Shown here piece after piece: positions 35,371-45,522 of a stretch of DNA of 64,000 bases. Source of the stretch: Hyperoodon ampullatus (lineage: Eukaryota; Chordata; Mammalia; Artiodactyla; Ziphiidae); assembly GCA_949752795.1 (NCBI GenBank), contig OX457070.1, positions 41,500,185 through 41,564,184 of the forward strand. Reading direction: 5' to 3'. The notes under the pieces are model-generated. The model did not search any database, was not told where the DNA came from, and saw nothing but the letters and a program-made list of their open reading frames with translations. The stretch's first letter is position 1. The number at the start of each line of letters is the position of its first letter. A program made the translations under genes and the position numbers.

Positions 35371-36011
35371 AAAAAAATTTATTGGAGTAGAGTTGATTTA
35401 CAATGTTGTGTTAGTATCAGGTGTACAGTAAAGTGAATCAGTTATACATATACATATATCCACTCTTTTTTAGATTCTTTTCCCATATAGGTCATTACAG
35501 AGTATTGAGTAGAGTTCACTGTGCTATACAGTAGGTCCTTATTAGTTATATATATGTTTTATATATAGTAGGTATATATGTCAATCCCAATCTCCTAATT
35601 TATCCCCTGGTAACCATAAGTTTGTTTTCTACATCTGTAACTCTATTTCTGTTTTGTAGATAAGTTCATTTGTACCCTTTTTTTTAGATTCCACATGTAA
35701 GTGATATCATATGATATCTGTCTTTCTCTGTCTTACTTCACTCAATATGACAGTCTCTACATCCATCTATGTTGCTGCAAATGACATTATTTTGTTCTTT
35801 TTATGGCTGAGTAATATTCCATTGTATTTATGTACCACATCTTCTTCATCCTTTCCTCTGTTGATGGACATTTAGGTTGCTTCCATGTCCTGGCTATTGT
35901 AAATAGCGCTGCAGTGAACATTGGGGTGCATGCATCTTTTTGAATTATGGTCTTCTCCAGATATATGCCCAGGATTGGGATTGCTAGTTCCTTAAAAACA
36001 GATTTACCATA
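35371..36011 (-). mobile_element. L1, antisense, with short inverted 5' end
   Basis: From 35371 to about 35988 this is an antisense L1 3' end (3'UTR plus ORF2 C-terminus to 'gggattgctag'). From about 35989 to 36011, 'ttccttaaaaacagatttac' is L1 ORF2 in the opposite (sense) direction. A perfect 18-bp TSD encloses both pieces, so they came in as one 5'-inverted insertion. Confidence 0.9.
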
Positions 36012-36029
36012 TGGCCTACCCTATTTTTA

Positions 36030-36250
36030 TATTGGTTTTTCTATACCTATTGGTTTGTCTGTACCTCTGGTAAAGATTGTTCTAAAATGCGTGTATGATC
36101 TCAGTGACATCAGTGTATAGTTTCACTTACAGAATAAAGATTAAACTTCTTAGTATGCTCTGGAAAGCTTTTATATTCTGAATCCTGTCCATTTTCCAGT
36201 CCTACTTTCTATCACTCCTACACAGCAAGTGAACTCTACACTAGAGTTCA
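36030..36250 (+). mobile_element. L2 LINE, right part (tentative)
   Basis: 'gttctaaaatgcgtgtatga' and 'agattaaacttcttagtatg' match the L2 3' block order seen at 2010-2625 and 63005-63660. Confidence 0.55.
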
Positions 36251-36254
36251 ATGC

Positions 36255-37190
36255 ACTTGTCATGCCATTTCAGACATTTAAAATTTTTCTCTTATAACTT
36301 CTTTGATCCATAGGTAATTTAGAAATATGTTGTTTAGTTTCTAAATATTTGGTGATTTTCCAGCTACCTTTCTGTTACTGATTTCTAGTTTAATTCCACT
36401 GAGGTCTGGAAACATACTTTGTAAGGTTTCTGTTCTTTAAAATTTGCTGGGATGTCTGCTGTGGCCCAGAATGTGGTCTCTTGGTGAACATACCATGTAA
36501 GCTTGAACAGAATGTGTTTTCTGATGTTGGATGGAGTATTCTACAAATGTCAACTAGATCAAGTTGATTGATAGTACTATTCAGGTCATGTATATTCTTA
36601 CTGATCTTCTGCTTGCTTGATCTATCAATAAGTGGCAGAGATAAGTTGAAGCCTCCAACTATAATGCTGGATTCATCTATTTATACTTGCAGTTTTTCTC
36701 AGTTTTTGTTTCATGTATTTTGCTACTCTTTAGTAAGGTGCATTCACATCTGGGATTGTTATGTCCTCTTGAAAATTGGTCCCTTTATTGTTATGTAATG
36801 CCCCTGATTCCTGCTTAGTCTGAAATTGATATAATCACTCCAGCTTGCTTTTGATTAGTGTTAGCATAGTAAAGATTTCACTCTATCCCTGTACATTTTA
36901 CCCATCTGAGTGGTGTATATTTAAGGTGTATTTCATATGGACTGCACACAGTTATATCTTGTTTTTTTAATCTACTCTGATAATATCTATCATTTAATTG
37001 CTATGTTCAGACCATTTATATATAAAATGATTGATTTATTGATATAGTTAGATCATTATCTACCATGTGTGTAAATATTCATTGTATTTGTTTTTGTTTC
37101 TTTCTCCCCTAGTTTTCTGCCTTTTCTGGTTTTGATTGACTATTTAAATGATTCTATTTTATCTCCTCCCTTTAGTGTATCAATTACACT
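36255..37190 (-). mobile_element. Old L1M, antisense, ORF2 5' (endonuclease) region
   Basis: Decayed endonuclease-coding part in reverse ('ttaattccactgaggtctgg', 'agtggcagagataagttgaa'). Since L1 3' sequence follows on the right, this is a different element from the next one. Confidence 0.7.
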
Positions 37191-37194
37191 TTTT

Positions 37195-38603
37195 AAATAG
37201 CTAGTCTTAATTTTTTTAGAGCAGTTTTAGATTTACAGAACAATTGAACAGAAAATACAGTTTTCATATACTCCCTTTTCTCCTGCTCCCATCATTTCTT
37301 CTGTTATTAATATCTTGTATCAGTGTGGTATGTTTTTAACAATTGATTAACCAATATTGATACATTGCTATTAACTGAAGTCCATTTACATTATGGTTCA
37401 CTCTTTGGTTGCACATTCTATGAATTTTGACAAATGCAGAATATTATGTATCCACCATTTTAGTATCATACAGAGTAGTTTCACTTCCCTAAAAATTCCC
37501 TGTGCTCCACTTATCTCTTCCTCCCTTTTCTCCCTTTCTTACCCGTTCCTTTCCCCTGCTACAACTGAACTGGCAACACCAATCTGTTTATTGTCTCTGT
37601 AGTTTTGCCTTTTCTGGATTGTTATATTATTGAAATGGTACAGGGTGTAGCCTTTCATACTGGCTCCTTTCACTTAGCAATATGCATTTGAGGTTCCTCC
37701 ATGTCTTTTTGTGGCTTGATGACATATTTATTTTTAATATGTGGCTAATATTCCTTTGTATGGATGTATCATAGTTTGTTTATCCATTCACTTGTTGAAG
37801 GACATCTTGGTTGCTTCTGGTTTTTCACAGTTATGAATAAAGCAGCTATAAACATCCACGTGCAGGTATCAAGGAGTGTGATTGCTGGATCGTATGGTAA
37901 GAGTACGTGTAGTGTTGCAAGAAACTACCAAACTGTCTTCCAAAGTGGCTGTACCATTTTGCATTCCCACCAGCAATGAATGAGAGTTCCTATGGCTCCA
38001 CACCTTTGAGCATTTGATGTTGTTAGGGCTATGGATTTTAGCCATTCTAATAGGTGTGTAGTGCTATATCATTGTTGTATTAATTTTCAATTCTCTAATG
38101 ACATTTGATGATGAACATATTTTCGTATGCTTATTTGCTATGTCTTTGGTGAGATTTCTATTTAGAACTTTTGCCCAATTTTTAACTGAGCTGTCTGTTT
38201 TCCTATTGTTAATTTTTAAGAATCCTTTGAATAGAATATTTTGGATACAAGCAAGTCCTCTACCAGATGTGCTTTACAAAGAATTTTTCCCAGCTATGAC
38301 TTGTGTTTTCATTCTTTTAACAGTGTCCTTTGCAGAGAAGCAGTTTTTAATTTTAACGAACTCCAATTTATCTTTTTTTTCTCTCATGGATCTTGCCTTC
38401 ATTATTATATCTAAAAACTATTGCCCAAACCAAGTTCACCTAGTTTTTTTCCTATGTTATTTTCTAGTTTTTGTGGGTTTATGCATTACTCTATGTTACA
38501 TTTTGAGTTAATTTTTGGGAAAAGTTTAAGGTCAATGGCTTAATTCTTTTCTTTTCCCTTTTTTTTTGTCATACAAATGTTCAGTTATTCCAGCACCATT
38601 TTT
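37195..38603 (-). mobile_element. Old L1M, antisense, 3'UTR and ORF2 C-terminus
   Basis: L1M 3' end in reverse ('gagcagttttagatttacag', 'gttatgaataaagcagctat', 'cattcccaccagcaatgaat'). It breaks at 38603 ('attccagcaccat') where a younger L1 begins, and a further piece appears at 45073-45235. Confidence 0.8.
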
Positions 38604-39563
38604 TTTAACATCTTTATTGGAGTATAATTGCTTTATATTGTTGTGTTAGTTTCTGCTGTATAGCAAAGTGAATCAGCTATATGTATATATATATCCCTAT
38701 ATCCACTCCATCTTGCATCTCCCTCCCACCCTCCCTATCCCATCCTTCTAGGTGGTCTCAAAGCACCGACCTAATCTCCCTGGGCTATGCAGCTGCTTCC
38801 CAATAGCTATCTGTTTTACATTTGGTAGTGTATATATGTCAATGCCACTCTCTCACTTCTTCCCAGTTTACCCTTCCCCCTTCCCGTGTCCTCAAGTCCA
38901 TTCCCTACTTCTGTGTCTTTACTCCTGTCCTACCCCTAGGTTCTTCAGAACCATTACTTTTTAATATTCCATATATATGTGTGAGCATACGGTATTTGTT
39001 TTTCTCTTTCTGACTTACTTCCCTCTGTATGACACACTCTAAGTCCATCCACCTCACTACAAATAACTCAATTTCATTTCTTTTTATGGCTGAGTAATAT
39101 TCCACTGTATATATGTGCCACATCTTCTTTATCCATTCATCTGTCAATGGACACTTAGGTTGCTTCCATGACATGGCTATTGTAAATAGTGCTGCAATGA
39201 ACATTGTGGTACATGACTCTTTTTGAATTATGGTTTTCTTAGGGTATATGCCCAGTAATGGGATTGCTGGGTCATATGGTAGTTCTACTTTTAGTTTTTT
39301 AAGGAACCTCCATACTGTTCTCCATAGTGGCTGTATCAGTTTACATTCCCACCAACAGTGCAAGAGGGTTCCCTTTTCTCTACATCCCCTCCAGGATTTA
39401 TTGTTTGTAGATTTTTTGATGATGGCCATTCTGACTGGTGTGAGGTGATACCTCATTGTAGTTTTGACTTACATTTCTCTAATGATTAGTGATGTTGGGC
39501 ATCTTTCCATGTGCTCATTGGCAATATATATATATATCTTCTTTGGAGAAATGTCTGTTTAGG

Positions 39564-39580
39564 TCTTTGGCCCATTTTTG
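39564..39580. repeat. Target site duplication of half-L1, left copy
   Basis: 'tctttggcccatttttg', identical to 41434-41450. Removing the insert and one copy restores continuous L1 ORF2 sequence. Confidence 0.96.
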
Positions 39581-39627
39581 TTTTGGGTTTGTTTTTGTAG
39601 GTCCTTTTCTTCTCTTGTGTTTCCCAC

Positions 39628-40534
39628 TTAGAGAAGTTCCTTTAGCATTTGTTGTAGAGCTGGTTTGGTGGTGCTGATGTCTCTTAGCTTTTGCTTGTCT
39701 GTAAAGCTTTTGATTTCTCCAGAGAAATCTGAATGAGATCCTTGCCAGATAGAGTAATCTTGGTTGTAGGTTCTTCCCTTTCATCACTTTAAGTATATCA
39801 TGCCACTCCCTTCTGGCTTGTAGAGTTTCTGCTGAGAAATCAGCTGTTAACCTTATGGGAGTTCCCTTGTATGTTATTTGTCGTTTTTCCCTTACTGCTT
39901 TCAATAATTTTTCTTTGTCTTTAATTTTTGCCAATTTGTTTACTATGTGTCTTGGTGTGTTTCTCCTTGGGTTTATCCTGTATGGGACTGTCTGCACTTC
40001 CTGGACTTCAGTGGCTATTTACTTTCCCGTGTTAGGGAAGTTTTCAACTATAATCTCTTGAAATATTTTCTCTGGTCCTTTCTCTCTCTCTTCTCCTTCT
40101 GGGACCCCTATAATGTGAATGTTGCTGCGTTTAATGTTGTCCCAGAGGTCTCTTAGGCTGTCTTCATTTCTTTTCATTCTTTTTTCTTTAGTCTATTCCA
40201 CAGCAGTGAATTCCACCATTCTGTCTTCCAGGTCACTTATCTGTCCTTCTGCCTCAGTTATTCTGCTATTGATTCCTTCTAGTGTACTTTTCATTTCAGT
40301 TATTGTATTGTTCATCTCTGTTTGTTTGTTCTTTAATTCTTCTAGGTCTTTATTAAACATTTCTTGCATCTTCTCGATCTTTGCCTCCAGTCTTTTTCCG
40401 AGGTCCTGGATCACCTTCACTATCATTATTCTGAATTATTTTTCTGGAAGGTTGCCTATCTCCACTTCATTTACTTGTTTTTCTGGGGTTTTATCTTGTT
40501 CCTTCATCTGGTACATAGCCCTCTGCCTTTTCAT
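39628..40534 (-). pseudogene. ORF1 of the half-L1, inactivated
   Basis: Reads in reverse from ATG at 40534 ('MKRQRAMYQMKEQDKTPEK') to a stop at 39628. Recognisable parts are the coiled-coil region ('MIVKVIQDLGKRLEAKIEKM' at 40426-40193) and the C-terminal domain ('[16 protein letters not shown]', '[19 protein letters not shown]' at 39997-39515). Stops early in the frame, for example after 'EK' near 40435, and a frameshift inactivate it. As an L1 RNA chaperone remnant it has no coding capacity now. Confidence 0.88.
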
Positions 40535-41433
40535 CTTGTCTATCTTTCTGTGAATGTGGGTTTTGTTCCACAGGCTGCAGGATTGTAGTTCTTGCTTCTG
40601 CTGTCTGCCCTCTGGTGGATGAGGCTATCTAAGCGGCTTGTGCAAGTTTCCTGATGGGAGGAAGTGGTGGTGGGTAGAGCTGACTGTTTCTCTGGTGAGC
40701 AGAGCTCAGTAAACCTTTAATCCACTTGACTACTGATGGGTGGGGCTGCATTCCCTCCCTGTTGGTTGTTTGGCCTGAGGCAACCCAACACTGGAGACTA
40801 CCTGCACTCTTTGGTGGGGCTAATGGTGGACTCTAGGAGGGCTCACGCCAAGGAGTACTTCCAAGAACCTCTGCTGCCAGTGTCTTTGTCTGCACGGTGA
40901 GGCACAGCCAACCCCTGCCTCAGCAGGAGACCCTCCAACACTAGGAGGTAGATCTGGTTCAGTCTCCCTTGGGGTCACTGCTCTTTCCACTGGGTCCTGA
41001 TGCGCACACTACTTTGTGTGTGCCCTCCAAGAATGGAGTCTCTGTTCCCCAGTCCTGTTGAAGTTCTGCAGTCAAATCCCACTAGCCTTCAAAGTCTGAT
41101 TCTCTAGGAATTCCTCCTCCCCTTGCTGGACCCAGGTTGGGAAGCCTAACGTGGGGCTCAAAACCTTCACTCCAGGGGGTGGACTTCTGTGGTATAAGTG
41201 TCCTCCAGTCTGTGAGTCACCCACCCAGCAGTTATGGGACTTGATTTTACTGTGATTGTGCCCCTCCTACCATCTCATTGTGGCTTCTCCTTTGTCTTTG
41301 GATGTGGGGTATCTTTTTTGGTGAGTTCCAGTGTCTTCCTGTCGATGACTGTCCAGCAGCTAGTTGTGATTCTGGTGTTCTCACAGGAGGGAGTGAGAGC
41401 ACATCCTTCTACTCTGCCAACTTGGTTCAGGGC
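40535..41433 (-). promoter_or_regulatory. 5'UTR of the half-L1
   Basis: About 900 bp in the same order as the 5'UTR of the L1 at 48147-55420, for example 'cttataccacagaagt' versus 'cttatattgcagaggt' in sense. This type differs from that of the L1s at 19167 and 57538. The terminal YY1-like site is degraded here ('aagttggcag' for 'aagatggcag'). Confidence 0.7.
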
Positions 41434-41450
41434 TCTTTGGCCCATTTTTG
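41434..41450. repeat. Target site duplication of half-L1, right copy
   Basis: Identical 17-bp copy of 39564-39580. Confidence 0.96.
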
Positions 41451-44400
41451 GATTGAGTTGTTTACTTTTTTGACATTGAGCTCCATAAGCTGCTTGTATG
41501 TTTTGGAGGTTTATCCTTTTTCAGTTGCTTCATTTGCAAATAATTTCTCCCATTCTGAGGGTTGTCTTTTGGTCTTGTTTATGGTTTCCTTTACTGTGCA
41601 AAAGCTTTTAAGTTTCATTAGGTCCCATTTATTTATTTTTGTTTTTATTTCCATTTCTCTAGGAGGTGGGTCAAAATTGATCTTGCTGTGATTTATGTCA
41701 TAGAGTGTTCTGCCTATGTTTTCCTTTAGGAGTTTTATAGTATCTGGCCTAACATTTAGGTCTTTAATCCATTTTGAGTTTATTTTTGTGTATGGTGTTA
41801 GGGAGTGTTCTAATTTCATTCTTTTACATGTAGCTGTCCAGTTTTCCCAGCACCACTTATTGAAGAGGCTGTCTTTTCTCCATTGTATATTCTTGCCTCC
41901 TTTATCAAAGATAAGGTGACCATATGTGCGTGGGTTTATCTCTGGGCTTTCTATCCTGTTCCATTGATCTATATTACTGTTTTTGTGCCAGTACCATACT
42001 ATCTTGATTACTGTAGCTTTGTAGTATAATCTGATGTCCAGGAGCCTGATTCCTTCAGCTCCGTTTTTCTTTCTCAAGATTGCTTTGGCTGTTCAGGGTC
42101 TTTTGTGTTTCCATACAAATTGTGAATTTTTTTTTTCTAGTTCTGTGAAAAATGCCAGTGGTAGTTTGATAGGGATTGCATTGAATCTGTAGATTGCTTT
42201 GGGTCGTATAGTCATTTTCACAATGTTGATTCTTCCAATGCCAGAACATGCTATGTCTCTCCATCTGGTTGTATCATCTTTAATTTCTTTCATCAGTGTC
42301 TTATAGTCTTCTGCATACAGGTCTTTTGTCTCCTTAGGTAGGTTTATTCCGAGGTATTTTATTCTTTTTGTTGCAGTGATAAATGGGAGTTTTTCCTTAA
42401 TTTCTCTTTCAGATTTTTCATCATTAGTGTATAGGAATGCAAGAGATTTCTGTGCATTAATTTAGTATCCTGCTACTTTACCAAATTCATTGATTAGCTC
42501 TAGTAGTTTTCTGGTAGCATCTTTAGGATTCTCTATGTATAATATCATGTCGTCTGCAAACAGTGACAGTTTTACTTCTTCGTTTCTGAGTTGGATGCCT
42601 TTTATTTCTTTTACTTCTCTGATTGTTGTGCTAAAACTTCCAAAATTATGTTAAATAATAGTGGTGAGAGTGGGCAACCTTGTCTTGTTCCTGATCTTAG
42701 TGGAAATGCTTTCAGTTTTTCACCATTGAGAACAATGTTGCCTGTGGGTTTGTCATATATGGCCTTTATTATGTTGAGGTGAGTTCCCTCTATGCCTACG
42801 TTCTGGAGAGCTTGTATCATAAATGGGTATTGAATTCTGTTGGAAACTTTTTTTGCATCTATTGAGATTATCGTATGGTCTTTATCCTTCAACTTGTTAA
42901 TATGGTGTGTCACATTGATTTGTGTATATTGACAAATCCTTGCATTCCTGGGATAAATCCCACTTGATCATGGTATATGATCCTTTTAATGTGCTGTTTG
43001 ATTCTGTTTGCTAGTATTTTGTTGAGGATTTTTGCATCTATGTCCATCAGTGATATTGGCCTGTAGTTTTCTTTTTTTGTGACGTCTTTGTATGGTTTTG
43101 GTATCGGGGTGATGGTGGCCTCGTAGAATGAGTTTGGGAGTTTTCCTACCTCTGCTATATTTTGGAGGAGTTTCAGAAGTATAGCTGTTAGCTCTTCTCT
43201 AAATGTTTGGTAGAATTTGCCAGGGAATCCATGTGGTCCTGGGCTTTTGTTTGTTGGAAAATTTTTAATCACATTTTCAATTTCAGTGCTGGTGATTGGT
43301 CTGTTTATATTTTCTGTTTCTTCCTGCTTCAGTCTTAGAAGGTTGTGCTTTTGTAAGAATTTGTCCATTTCTTCCAGGTTGTCCAGTTTATTGGCATATA
43401 GTTGCTTGTAGTCATCTCTCATGATTCTTTGTATTTCTGCAGTGCCAGTTGTTACTTCTCCTTTTTCATTTCTAATTCTGTTGATTTCAGTCTTCTCCCT
43501 TTTTTTCTTGATGAGTGTGGCTAATGGTTTATCAATTTTGTGTATCTTCTCAAGGAATAAAACTTTTAGTTTTATTGTTCTATGCTATCATTTCCTTCAT
43601 TTCTTTTTCACTTATTTCTGATCTGATCTTTATTATTTCTTTCCTTCTGCTAACTTTGAGGGTTTTTTATTCTCACTTCTCTAATGGCCCTAGGTGTAAG
43701 GTTAGGTTGTTTATTTGAGATTTTACTTGTTGCTTTAGGTAGGATTGTATTGCTATAAACTTCCCTCTTAGAACTGCTTTTGCTGCATCCCATAGGATTT
43801 GGGCCATGGTGTTTTCATTGTCATTTGTTTCTAGGTATTTTCTGATTTGATTTCTGCAGTGATCTCTTGGTTATTTAGGAGCATATTGTTTAGCTTCCAT
43901 ATGTTTGTATTTTTTACAGGGTTTTTTTTTCCCCTGTAATTGGTATCTAATCTTATAGCATTCTGGTCAGAAAAGATACTTGATACAATTTCAATTTTCT
44001 TAAAACTACCAAGGCTAGATTTGTGACCCAAAATATGATCTATCCTGGAGAATGTTCCATAAGCACTTGAGAAGAAAGTGTATTCTATTGTTTTTGAATG
44101 GAATGTCTTATAAATATCAATTAAGTCCATCTAGTTTCATGTGTCATTTAAACCTTGTGTTCCTTTTTTTATTTTAATTTTGGTTGACCTGTCCATTCGT
44201 GAAAGTGGGGTGTTAAAGTGCCCTACTATTATTGTGTTACTGTTGATTTCACCTTTAATGTCTGTTAGCATTTGTCTTATGTATTGAGGTGCTCCTATGT
44301 TGGGTGCATAAATATTTACAATTGTTATATCTTCTTTTTGGATTGATCCCTAGATTATTTTGTAGTGTCCTTCTTTATCTCTTATAATAGTCTTTATTTT

Positions 44401-44703
44401 AAAGTCTATTTTTTCTTATATAAGAATTGCTACTCCAGTTTTCTTTTGACTTCCATTTATATGGAATATCTTTTTCCATCCCCTCACTTTCAGTGTGTGC
44501 CCCTAGGTCTGAAGTGGGTCTCTTGTATGCAGCATATATACGGGTCTTGTTTTTGTATCCATTCAGCCAGTCTGTGTCTGTTGGTTGGAGCATTTAATCC
44601 ATTTACATTTAAGGTAATTATCAATATGTATGTTCCTATTACCATTTTCTTAATTGTTTTGGGTTTGTTATTGTAGGTCTTTTCCTTCTCTTATGTTTCC
44701 TGC

Positions 44704-45072
44704 CTAGAAAAGTTCCTTCAGCATTTGCTGTAAAGATGGTTTGGTGGTGCCAAATTCTCCTAGCTTTTGCTTATCTGTAAAGTTTTTAATTTCTCCGCCG
44801 AATCTGAATGCGATCCTTGCTAGTTAGACTAATCTTGGTTGTAGGTTTTTCCCTTTCATCACTTTAAATGTCCTGCCACGCCCTTCTGGTTTGCAGAGTT
44901 TCTGCTGAAAGATCAGCTGTTAACCTTATGGAGATTAACTTGTATGTTATTTGTTGCTTTTCCTTTGCTGCTTTTAATATATTTTCTTTGTATTTTATTT
45001 TGGTAATTTGATTAGTATGTGTCTTGATGTGTTCCTACTTGGATTTATCCCTTATGGGAGTCTGTGCACTTG
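44704..45072 (-). pseudogene. L1 ORF1, C-terminal third
   Basis: The C-terminal RNA-binding part of ORF1 up to the tag at 44704-44706. The element is truncated inside ORF1 at about 45072, where old L1M sequence takes over. The frame is broken. Confidence 0.8.
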
Positions 45073-45235
45073 TTGTTGATTCTTTGGGATTTTCTACATA
45101 TAGCCATGTCTTCTGCAAAAAGATAATTTTATTTCTTCCTTCCCAGTATACTTTTTTTTTGGTCTTAAATCATTGGCCAGGACTTTCAGTACAATGGGAA
45201 GAATAGGAGTGATGAGAGGGGACTTATCCTAGAAT
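45073..45235 (-). mobile_element. Old L1M, antisense, ORF2 RT region
   Basis: 'gattctttgggattttctac' and 'caggactttcagtacaatgg' are decayed ORF2 RT-region sequence. In L1 coordinates this lies several hundred bp away from where the L1M broke at 38603. Confidence 0.75.
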
Positions 45236-45244
45236 TCAGTTTCT

Positions 45245-45522
45245 AAATTAACCTTTAGAACCCACCTCAAATATCACTACCTCAATGAAATCTCCTCTAA
45301 TTTCCTGCCCACCTGCACCCTTAAATGATTAGTTGTACTTTCATGTGGCTCCCAAAATATCATCCAAAATATTAGAATATATATACTCTAATACTTATTT
45401 TTTATTAATGAACATGTTTGTATCTTTCATTGTGAGCTGTATATTTAATGCATCTCTGTATTCTAAGTATTTAGAACACATGCCAGTACATAGTACACTC
45501 TCAGTAAATATTTAATAGATAA
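45245..45522 (+). mobile_element. L2 LINE, 3' end
   Basis: 'acctcaaatatcactacctc' through 'cattgtgagctgtatattta' to 'acactctcagtaaatattta', the usual L2 3' end pattern. Confidence 0.7.

Larger units (their letters stand above)
39581..41433 (-). mobile_element. Half-L1 insertion: complete 5'UTR plus ORF1 only
   Basis: An 1853-bp antisense insertion inside L1 ORF2. Its 5' end (41433) matches the L1 start seen near 55420 ('ggcagagtagaaggatgtg' in sense), followed by an ~900-bp 5'UTR and ORF1. It stops 47 bp after the ORF1 stop, in the A-rich spacer ('cctacaaaaacaaacccaaa' in sense), just before ORF2 would start. It is enclosed by a perfect 17-bp TSD. No ORF2, 3'UTR or long poly(A). It is HAL1-like in layout. 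Confidence 0.93.
38966..44645 (-). pseudogene. L1 ORF2, inactivated, interrupted by half-L1
   Basis: Reverse-strand ORF2 with the endonuclease part (44645 to about 43830: 'MDLIDIYKTFHSK', '[13 protein letters not shown]'), RT part (43422-42611: '[17 protein letters not shown]', '[15 protein letters not shown]') and later regions down to the Cys-rich end (39456-38905: '[17 protein letters not shown]'). Stops and frameshifts separate the blocks. The half-L1 at 39581-41433 splits it just before the region encoding '[10 protein letters not shown]'. Confidence 0.9.
38604..45072 (-). mobile_element. Long L1, antisense, with inserted half-L1
   Basis: A 5'-truncated antisense L1: 3'UTR (38604-38960, with C-rich tract 38719-38748), ORF2 (to ATG at 44643-44645), 58-bp spacer and the C-terminal third of ORF1 (44704-45072). 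A second L1 piece is inserted in ORF2 at 39581-41433. No TSD is visible. The old L1M on either side does not rejoin at the same point, so target sequence may have been lost. Confidence 0.9.

Noticed and set aside
38098..38511. 137-codon membrane-like frame
   Set aside because: Antisense translation of T-rich L1M ORF2 sequence, giving artificial Phe/Leu-rich stretches.
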